From Kineosporia rhizophila (GTDB lineage: Bacteria > Actinomycetota > Actinomycetes > Actinomycetales > Kineosporiaceae): DNA of 36,716 nucleotides. Of this stretch, positions 31,100 to 36,716 are shown piece after piece. Position numbers and translations under genes: made by a program. The first letter of the stretch is position 1. Each line of letters starts with the position of its first letter. The DNA lies in assembly GCF_021277265.1 (NCBI RefSeq), contig NZ_JAJSOH010000049.1, forward strand, positions 1 through 36,716, read 5' to 3'. The notes below the pieces were generated by a model that was given only the letters and a program-made list of their open reading frames with translations, did no database searches and was not told where the DNA came from.

Positions 31100-31192
31100 T
31101 TTTCTTTGCCTGGCCGGCCCGCCCGGTACGGGCATTCGGGTGCAGTTGTCCCCGACCTCGGATCGGACCTGAACGGGCCCGCCCGACTGGCC

Positions 31193-31198
31193 TAGGCT
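31193..31198 (+). promoter_or_regulatory. -10 box of a leaderless promoter for dnaX
   Basis: TAGGCT lies 7 nt before GTG 31206. The identical hexamer and spacing precede recR at 34752. No Shine-Dalgarno is present at the dnaX start. Confidence 0.6.
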
Positions 31199-31205
31199 GA
31201 CGGCC

Positions 31206-33896
31206 GTGACGACTGCTCTCTACCGCCGTTACCGGCCCGAGTCCTTCGCCGAGGTGATCGGTCAGGAGCAGGTCACCGGTCCGCTCTCGGTGGCGCTGAA
31301 CAAGAACCGGGTCAACCACGCGTACCTGTTCTCCGGCCCGCGCGGTTGCGGCAAGACCACCAGCGCGCGCATCCTCGCCCGCTGCCTGAACTGCGAGCAG
31401 GGCCCCACCTCCACCCCCTGCGGGGTCTGCCCGTCGTGCGTCGACCTGGCCCGCGGCGGTCCCGGCAGCCTCGACGTGGTGGAGATCGACGCGGCCAGTC
31501 ACGGTGGTGTCGACGACGCCCGTGACCTGCGCGAGCGCGCGGCCTTCGCCCCGGTCCGGGACCGCTACAAGGTCTTCATCATCGACGAGGCGCACATGGT
31601 CTCGCCGCAGGGCTTCAACGCCCTGCTGAAGATCGTCGAGGAGCCGCCGGAGCACATCCGGTTCATCTTCGCGACCACCGAGCCGGAGAAGGTCATCGGC
31701 ACGATCCGCTCGCGAACCCACCACTACCCCTTCCGGCTGGTCCCGCCCGAGCGGCTGACCCAGTACCTGGCCGAGCTCTGCGAGCGGGAGGACGTGCAGG
31801 TCGGCAAGGGGGTCCTGCCGCTGGTGGTGCGGGCCGGCACCGGCTCGGTGCGGGACACGCTGTCGGTGCTGGACCAGCTGATCGGCGGCTCCGGCGAGGA
31901 GGGCCTGACCTACGCCACCGCGATCGGCCTGCTCGGCTACACCGACTCGACCCTGCTCGACGACGTGGCCGACGCCCTCGCGGCGGGGGACGGGGCCACC
32001 GTGTTCCGGGTGGTCGACCGGGTGATCGAGTCCGGGCACGACCCCCGGCGCTTCGTCGAGGACCTGCTCGAGCGGCTGCGCGACCTGCTGGTGGTGGCCG
32101 CGGTCCGGGACGGCGGGCACGCGGTCTTCCGGGGCATGCCCGACGACCAGCTGGAACGGCTGCGCAACCAGGCCGCCCGGTTCGGGGCGGCCGAGCTGTC
32201 CCGGGCCGCCGACGTGGCCAACGCCGCCCTCACCGAGATGACCGGCGCGACCTCCCCCCGGCTGCAGCTGGAACTGCTCTGCGCCCGGTTGCTCCTGCCC
32301 GGCGCCGACGACGAGCAGCGTGGTCTGGGCGCCCGCGTCGACCGCCTCGAACGACGGATCAGCTCGGGCCTCGCGCCGGCCGCCGGTACGGCCGCCACCG
32401 TCCCCGCAGTCCCCGCCGTTGCCCCGGCCGGCCCGGCTCCGGTGGTCGCCGATCCGGCGAGCCCGCAGGGCAGGTCTTCGGGGCTGGCTGCCGTGCGAGC
32501 CGCGATCGGTCGCCCGAACGGCACCGGCACTGCACCCTCCACGGGCGCCGAGGCAGGTTCCGGCCAGGTCGGCGAGAGCAGTTTGAAGACGTCGGTGGGC
32601 CCCGGGCCCGAAGGTTCCGGTCTGATTCCTTCCGCGGCACCCGCTCCGGTCGAGGCCACCCCGCCGCCCGCTCCGGCGGCCGCCGCGCCGCACTCCGCGC
32701 CCCCGGCTCCCCAGAGCGCTCCGGCCGCTCAGCCGGCCCCGTCCGCTCCCGCGGCGCAAGCCGGTGGGGGTGACCTGGAAGCGGTCCGGCACAACTGGAC
32801 GGGCGTGCTCGACGCTGTGCGCTCGATCAAGCTCAGCACCTGGGCGCTGGTCTCGCCGAACGCCCAGGTGCTCGACTACGACGGGCGCCGGCTCCTGCTC
32901 GGGTTCAGTTCGGCCGGTCTGCTGCAGACCTTCGGCCGGGGCCCGCACGCCAACTTCATGCGGCAGGCCGTGCACGAGGTGATCGGCCTGGAGTGCGTGG
33001 TCGAGGCCATGGTCACCAGCGAGTTCCGTGGGGGAGGTGGTGGTGACGCCCGCCCTAGCAACCCGCCCGGGCCGCCCGCGCCGCCAGGCGGTCCCTCAGC
33101 CGCCCCCGCAGCTGCCCCCTCGGTAGCTCCGGCGGTGGCCACGCCGATGGCCTCGGCCGCGTCCACCCAGCCGACCGCACCGGTGGCCTCGCACCCGGCT
33201 CCCCAGCCCCGCGCGGCCTCCACCGGGGGCTGGGCCGAGCGTCCTTCCAACCCGACCGCGCCGCAGGCCTCGGCCTGGAGCGAGGTTTCCCAGAACCCAG
33301 CCGCCCAACCCACCCAACCCGTGGCTGGAACCGGCTCAGAAACGTCCTCAGGCGGGGTCGGGGTTGCCACGCGACCGGCGCCCCCCGCTGCCACGCCGGC
33401 CCCCACCGCTCCGGCGGCCCCGGCCGCTGCGCCTACCCCGCAGCAGAAGCCCCCGGCGGCCCAGCCTCGTTCGGGGGGCGCGGCAGCGGCCCGAGCGGCG
33501 GCTGCGGCCGCGGCCGCCCGGGCGCAGAACCAGAACGGCCGCGCACCGGGCGCTGCCCCGGCCGAGAACCGGTCCGGCCGCAACACCGGGCCGGAAGAAG
33601 ACCGGGGCATGCCCACCCCACAGGCCACCCCCTACGACGACATCCCGCCCGACCTGAACGAACCCATGCGGGAAGACGAGGCTCCGCCGGACGCGGGCTG
33701 GTCCACTCCGCAGTCCCGGCGCCCCCAGCCCAAGGAGGCGGCCGAGCCCGACCGGCGGCCGAAGGGGCGCGTGGTCGACCTGGCCAACGACATCGTCAGC
33801 GCCGACGACGCCGACTTCGACGCCTCCCCGCTGGTGGGCGTCCAGGCCGTCGAGCAGCTGCTCGGCGGTCGTGTGATCGAGGAACGGGAACTGTGA
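31206..33896 (+). CDS. dnaX: DNA polymerase III subunit gamma/tau
   Basis: Clamp-loader ATPase subunit of the replicative polymerase. It starts TTALYRRYRPESFAEVIGQEQV, the standard DnaX opening. Walker A GPRGCGKTT has Lys50; a zinc module with Cys60, Cys63, Cys72, Cys75 and Cys78 follows; Walker B IIDEAHMVS is near 124-132, sensor 1 IFATTEPEKV near 158, and SVRDTLSVLDQL is sensor 2. Residues about 395-520 and 620-860 are long Ala/Pro-rich disordered stretches around a folded domain (about 520-610, LEAVRHNWTGVLDAVRSIKLSTWALV). A conserved tail (QLLGGRVIEEREL) ends it. At 896 residues it is longer than E. coli tau (643) because of these linkers. No slippery A-rich frameshift site is present, so separate gamma is not expected. 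The next gene overlaps by 4 nt. Confidence 0.97.
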   Translation: MTTALYRRYRPESFAEVIGQEQVTGPLSVALNKNRVNHAYLFSGPRGCGKTTSARILARCLNCEQGPTSTPCGVCPSCVDLARGGPGSLDVVEIDAASHGGVDDARDLRERAAFAPVRDRYKVFIIDEAHMVSPQGFNALLKIVEEPPEHIRFIFATTEPEKVIGTIRSRTHHYPFRLVPPERLTQYLAELCEREDVQVGKGVLPLVVRAGTGSVRDTLSVLDQLIGGSGEEGLTYATAIGLLGYTDSTLLDDVADALAAGDGATVFRVVDRVIESGHDPRRFVEDLLERLRDLLVVAAVRDGGHAVFRGMPDDQLERLRNQAARFGAAELSRAADVANAALTEMTGATSPRLQLELLCARLLLPGADDEQRGLGARVDRLERRISSGLAPAAGTAATVPAVPAVAPAGPAPVVADPASPQGRSSGLAAVRAAIGRPNGTGTAPSTGAEAGSGQVGESSLKTSVGPGPEGSGLIPSAAPAPVEATPPPAPAAAAPHSAPPAPQSAPAAQPAPSAPAAQAGGGDLEAVRHNWTGVLDAVRSIKLSTWALVSPNAQVLDYDGRRLLLGFSSAGLLQTFGRGPHANFMRQAVHEVIGLECVVEAMVTSEFRGGGGGDARPSNPPGPPAPPGGPSAAPAAAPSVAPAVATPMASAASTQPTAPVASHPAPQPRAASTGGWAERPSNPTAPQASAWSEVSQNPAAQPTQPVAGTGSETSSGGVGVATRPAPPAATPAPTAPAAPAAAPTPQQKPPAAQPRSGGAAAARAAAAAAAARAQNQNGRAPGAAPAENRSGRNTGPEEDRGMPTPQATPYDDIPPDLNEPMREDEAPPDAGWSTPQSRRPQPKEAAEPDRRPKGRVVDLANDIVSADDADFDASPLVGVQAVEQLLGGRVIEEREL

Positions 33897-34723
33897 GCGC
33901 ACTCTCCGGCATCGACGACTGGGAACAGCTCTGGGGAGTACCGAACACGGCCGCCGCCGTGGTCACCGCCACCGGCGGGGTCGAGGCCGCCCGGGGCGAG
34001 GCGGACCGTGAGTTCGCCCTCGCCTCGGTGACCAAGCTGCTCACCACCTACGCCGTCCTGGTGGCGCTGGAGGAGGAGGCGCTCGCGCTCACCGACCCGG
34101 CCGGGCCCGAGGGCGCCACGGTCGAGCACCTGCTGGCGCACACGGCCGGCTACGGGTTCGACTCCGGCTCGGCCCCGGTGGCCCGGCCCGGTGCCCGCCG
34201 GATCTACTCCAACCAGGGCATCGAGGTGCTCACCGAGCACCTCGCCCAGGTCACCGGCATCCCGTTCGTCACCTACCTCACCGAGGCGGTGCTCACCCCG
34301 CTGGGCATGAGCAGCACCTCGCTGCCCGGGTCCCCGGCCGCCGGCGGTCGCAGCACCGCGGCCGACCTCACCCGGTTCGCCGCCGAACTGCTCGAGCCCC
34401 GGCTGATCGCCCGGCAGACCCTCGACGAGGCCGTCCGCGTGCACTTCCCCGGCCGGGCCGGCATCCTGCCCGGCCTGGGCCGCTTCGACCCGCTCGACTG
34501 GGGGCTGGGCTTCGAGCGCAACTTCGCCCGCCCCGGGCACTGGGCCGGGAGCCGGGTGTCGGCCGGTGCGTTCGGTCACTTCGGCGCAGGCGGCACGTTC
34601 CTGTGGGTCGACCCGGAGCCCGGCCTGGCCTGCGTTTGCCTGTCCGACCTGGCCTTCGGCGACTGGTCCCGGCAGGCCTGGCCGGCCCTGGGCGACGAGG
34701 TGGTCACGGCACACCGGCCCTGA
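33893..34723 (+). CDS. Serine hydrolase of the beta-lactamase/PBP-like family
   Basis: The 276-residue protein starts at GTG 33893, overlapping the dnaX stop as GTGA. Active-site motifs of the class C beta-lactamase/DD-peptidase superfamily are visible: SxxK as Ser45-Val-Thr-Lys48, YxN as Tyr105-Ser-Asn107, and His229-Phe-Gly231 in place of KTG. HLLAHTAGYG also fits the family. There is no signal peptide, so a cytosolic esterase or peptidase is more likely than a wall enzyme or a true beta-lactamase. It lies between dnaX and recR in the same orientation, as in several actinobacteria, but a link to replication is unproven. Confidence 0.92.
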   Translation: MSALSGIDDWEQLWGVPNTAAAVVTATGGVEAARGEADREFALASVTKLLTTYAVLVALEEEALALTDPAGPEGATVEHLLAHTAGYGFDSGSAPVARPGARRIYSNQGIEVLTEHLAQVTGIPFVTYLTEAVLTPLGMSSTSLPGSPAAGGRSTAADLTRFAAELLEPRLIARQTLDEAVRVHFPGRAGILPGLGRFDPLDWGLGFERNFARPGHWAGSRVSAGAFGHFGAGGTFLWVDPEPGLACVCLSDLAFGDWSRQAWPALGDEVVTAHRP

Positions 34724-34751
34724 ACCGGGCGACGCCGTCGTTCCCAGCACG

Positions 34752-34757
34752 TAGGCT
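34752..34757 (+). promoter_or_regulatory. -10 box of a leaderless promoter for recR
   Basis: TAGGCT is 7 nt before GTG 34765, exactly as at dnaX. It implies that recR has its own promoter despite sitting in a tight rightward gene run. Confidence 0.6.
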
Positions 34758-34764
34758 CGTACCT

Positions 34765-35364
34765 GTGTATGAGGGCGTGGTGCAGGACCTGATCGACGAA
34801 CTGGGACATCTCCCCGGCGTCGGTCCCAAGAGCGCGCAGCGGATCGCGTTCCACGTCCTGCAGTCCGACCCGGTCGACGTGCGCCGGCTGGTCGCCGCCC
34901 TCACCGAGGTGATCGAGAAGGTCCGGTTCTGCGTCGTCTGCGGCAACGTCTCGGCCGACGAACTGTGCCGGATCTGCAGCGACGCCCGGCGCGACGGCAC
35001 GGTGCTGTGCGTCGTGGAGGAGTCGAAGGACGTCGTCGCGATCGAGAAGACCCGGGAGTTCCGCGGCCGCTACCACGTGCTCGGCGGGGCGATCAGCCCG
35101 ATCGAGGGCGTCGGCCCGGACGACCTGCGGGTCAAGGAGCTCGTCACCCGGCTGGCCTCGGGCGAGGTCACCGAGATCATCCTCGCCACCGATCCGAACC
35201 TGGAGGGCGAGGCCACCGCGACCTATCTGGCCCGGCTGCTGAAGCCGATGGGCCTGAAGGTCACCCGGCTCGCGTCCGGGCTGCCCGTCGGGGGGGACCT
35301 GGAGTACGCCGACGAGCTCACCCTGGGCCGGGCCTTCGAGGGGAGAAGACTGCTCGATGTCTGA
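34765..35364 (+). CDS. recR: Recombination mediator RecR
   Basis: RecR works with RecO (and RecF) to load RecA at single-stranded gaps. From GTG 34765 the protein has 199 residues, the canonical length. In order: helix-hairpin-helix LPGVGPKSAQRIAFHVL (about 16-32), a four-cysteine zinc finger (Cys56, Cys59, Cys68, Cys71), a Toprim domain (VVEESKDVVAIEKT from about 83, then ILATDPNLEGEATA) and the C-terminal Walker-like stretch VTRLASGLPVGGDLEYAD. The frame is open further upstream over the serine-hydrolase gene, but the family length and the TAGGCT box fix the start. The next gene overlaps its end by 8 nt. Confidence 0.97.
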   Translation: MYEGVVQDLIDELGHLPGVGPKSAQRIAFHVLQSDPVDVRRLVAALTEVIEKVRFCVVCGNVSADELCRICSDARRDGTVLCVVEESKDVVAIEKTREFRGRYHVLGGAISPIEGVGPDDLRVKELVTRLASGEVTEIILATDPNLEGEATATYLARLLKPMGLKVTRLASGLPVGGDLEYADELTLGRAFEGRRLLDV

Positions 35365-36085
35365 CGAGAACAACGGGTTCGACCCGCTCCAGCGGCCCAC
35401 CACCGGCCGGGACGCCTTCGGCCGGCCCACCGGGCCGCGTGGCCGTCACGAGGCCCTGGCCGGCTCGATCCCGCAGGCCCGCACCCGCGGCAGCGCCTCG
35501 ATCGACCTGACCGACGAGCGCGCCGACGAGGCACGTGAGCTGCACCACCTGGCCGACGAGACGGCCACCGACGCGCAGACCTACCTGAACGCGCTCACCG
35601 AGGTCGCCGCCGGTTCGTCCCCGGACACCGCGATCCCGGTGCTGCTGCTGGCGGTCTCCCAGATCCTGCTCGGCGGGGCCCGGCTGGGCGCGATCACCGA
35701 CGTGGTGCCCAGCGAGCGGTTCGAGCCGGACGCCGGGCCCGACCCGGACATCGACCCGCTGCGCACCGGCCTGGCCAACCTGCTCGAGGGCCTGGACGAG
35801 TACGCCGACATCGTCGACCCGCTGACCTCCGGCGAGCTGATCCGCGGCATCCTGTCCGACGACCTCGCCGACGTGGCCGCCGACCTGGCCCACGGCCTGC
35901 GGCACTACCGCGACGGCCGGGTCGACGAGGCGCTGTGGTGGTGGCAGTTCTCCTACCTCTCCACCTGGGGCGTGCGGGCCACCAGCGCGCTGCGGGTGCT
36001 GCAGTCGATGCTCGGTCACCTGCGGCTCGACGTCGAGGAGGACACCGTGGCCGATGCGGAGTTCGAGGCCCTGAACGTCGATTGA
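35357..36085 (+). CDS. DUF5063 domain protein
   Basis: A 242-residue soluble protein. The first 70 residues are polar and disordered. From about 60 it is mostly helical (ADEARELHHLADETATDAQTYLNAL, QILLGGARLGAITDVVP, and a Trp-rich segment EALWWWQFSYLSTWG). This is the DUF5063 gene regularly found between recR and aspartokinase in actinobacteria. Function unknown. It overlaps recR by 8 nt, and GAGGGGAG lies about 11 nt before its ATG, so coexpression with recR is likely. Confidence 0.88.
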   Translation: MSDENNGFDPLQRPTTGRDAFGRPTGPRGRHEALAGSIPQARTRGSASIDLTDERADEARELHHLADETATDAQTYLNALTEVAAGSSPDTAIPVLLLAVSQILLGGARLGAITDVVPSERFEPDAGPDPDIDPLRTGLANLLEGLDEYADIVDPLTSGELIRGILSDDLADVAADLAHGLRHYRDGRVDEALWWWQFSYLSTWGVRATSALRVLQSMLGHLRLDVEEDTVADAEFEALNVD

Positions 36086-36167
36086 TCCGGCGAATCTCCC
36101 GTGCGCCCGGACGATTTGGGGACCAACTCGGCATTGACCGTGCATCTCACCTGCCGAAATGCCCCGC

Positions 36168-36195
36168 CGGACAACGGTCGGGGGATCGGTAGAAT
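36168..36195 (+). promoter_or_regulatory. Promoter of the aspartokinase gene
   Basis: CGGACA (36168-36173), a 16-bp spacer and TAGAAT (36190-36195) match vegetative consensus at 4 and 5 of 6 positions. Transcription would begin about 36 nt before GTG 36238, leaving room for the AGGAG ribosome site. Confidence 0.55.
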
Positions 36196-36237
36196 GGGCG
36201 GCGTCAGCAAGCCCTTCCAGTAGCTAGGAGCGACCCG

Positions 36238-36716
36238 GTGAGCTTGGTCGTGCAGAAGTACGGCGGTTCCTCCGTCGCCGATGCCGAGAGCGTCAAGCGG
36301 GTCGCCCGCCGGATCGTGGACACGCGAAAGCAGGGGCACGACGTCTGTGTCGTGGTCTCCGCCATGGGTGACACCACCGACGACCTGATCGACCTGGCCG
36401 AGAAGGTCTCTCCGCTGCCGCCCGCCCGCGAGCTCGACATGCTGCTCACCGCCGGTGAGCGCATCTCGATGGCGGTGCTGGCGATGGCGATCGCCGCGCT
36501 CGGCCAGGAGGCCCGCTCGTTCACCGGCAGCCAGGCCGGGGTGATCACCGACGGGGTGCACGGCAAGGCGCGCATCATCGACGTCACCCCCGGCCGCATC
36601 CGGGCCGCGCTCGACGAGGGGCACATCGCCATCGTCGCCGGCTTCCAGGGTGTGAGCCAGGACACGAAAGACATCACCACGCTCGGCCGCGGCGGCTCCG
36701 ACACCACGGCGGTCGC
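36238..36716 (+). CDS. ask: Aspartate kinase, 5' part (runs off the window)
   Basis: Phosphorylates L-aspartate, opening the lysine, threonine, methionine and diaminopimelate pathway. The frame is open from GTG 36238 to the window end, 159 codons. It starts SLVVQKYGGSSVADAESVKRVA, the KYGGSS signature of aspartokinases. Further landmarks are VVVSAMGDTTDDLI, LLTAGERISMAVLA, GFQGVS and LGRGGSDTTAV. AGGAG lies about 8 nt before the GTG. The C-terminal ACT domains, where lysine/threonine feedback acts, are outside the window. In many actinobacteria asd follows. Confidence 0.96.
   Translation, partial: MSLVVQKYGGSSVADAESVKRVARRIVDTRKQGHDVCVVVSAMGDTTDDLIDLAEKVSPLPPARELDMLLTAGERISMAVLAMAIAALGQEARSFTGSQAGVITDGVHGKARIIDVTPGRIRAALDEGHIAIVAGFQGVSQDTKDITTLGRGGSDTTAV

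Noticed and set aside
30957..32975. 672-codon leftward open frame opposite dnaX and the SRP RNA
   Set aside because: Antisense to a highly conserved gene and an RNA gene; composition is that of a shadow.
31206..33896. Programmed frameshift making a short gamma form of DnaX
   Set aside because: No A-AAA-AAG-type slippery heptamer or following stem was found, and one continuous frame reaches a conserved C-terminus.
36086..36237. Lysine riboswitch or attenuator before aspartokinase
   Set aside because: The predicted transcript leader is only about 36 nt, too short for a lysine riboswitch, and no leader peptide or alternative hairpins were seen.
1..36716. CRISPR arrays or insertion sequences
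   Set aside because: No regularly spaced repeats and no transposase motifs were seen on either strand; the direct and inverted repeats found are short and isolated.

Overview
The window is a gene-dense chromosomal segment of a very high-GC actinomycete. Support comes from strong G/C preference at third codon positions, frequent GTG starts, many 4-nt GTGA overlaps, and the actinobacterial order SRP RNA, dnaX, serine hydrolase, recR, DUF5063, aspartokinase. The protein set (standalone PASTA protein, roadblock/DUF4388 pairs, chromosomal type IV secretion-like cluster) would fit a filamentous or spore-forming actinomycete such as Kineosporia or a Streptomyces relative; the genus is inference. No transposase, integrase, relaxase, CRISPR array or phage gene was seen.

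Layout. 1-9100 is mostly housekeeping: an S9 prolyl-oligopeptidase-type hydrolase, a secreted protein with acidic linkers, threonine deaminase (ilvA) facing 6-phosphogluconate dehydrogenase (gnd) across a 44-bp perfect palindrome, a membrane-anchored PASTA protein, and a CNNM/CorC-type transporter. 9468-15333 reads rightward: polyphosphate kinase 2, an Sfp-type phosphopantetheinyl transferase, and, 8 nt after it, an unrecognised 1294-residue membrane protein that ends in two ACT-like domains.

15335-22643 is a compact leftward operon of six genes resembling a Gram-positive type IV secretion apparatus: small two-helix membrane protein, TcpE/VirB3-like protein, VirB4-like ATPase, TrbL/VirB6-like polytopic protein, TcpC/VirB8-like protein and a lysozyme-like + NlpC/P60 wall hydrolase. 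It lies between ordinary genes and lacks a relaxase and coupling ATPase, so it looks like a fixed chromosomal machine rather than a mobile element. It is the best candidate for a poorly described system, together with the convergent 1294-residue protein.

22644-25677 holds plsC-like acyltransferase, a 55-residue membrane protein, upp, tadA and tRNA-Ser(CGA) with a strong terminator. 25878-29066 is a signalling island: two roadblock/LC7 proteins and two DUF4388-like proteins, arranged as two divergent pairs around a 295-bp regulatory gap. No GTPase partner is in the window. 29091-30877 holds a DUF4262 protein, a LytR_C-domain protein, a small ParB-like protein and tRNA-Ser(GGA). 31010-36716 is the replication/repair/amino-acid block: ffs, dnaX, serine hydrolase, recR, DUF5063 gene, and the first 479 nt of aspartokinase, cut by the window edge.

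A recurring signal is a TANNNT -10 box 6-8 nt before the start codon of the S9 hydrolase, ilvA, plsC, upp, dnaX and recR, implying leaderless mRNAs. Positions and motifs were read by eye; family assignments rest on recognised motifs, not on database searches.
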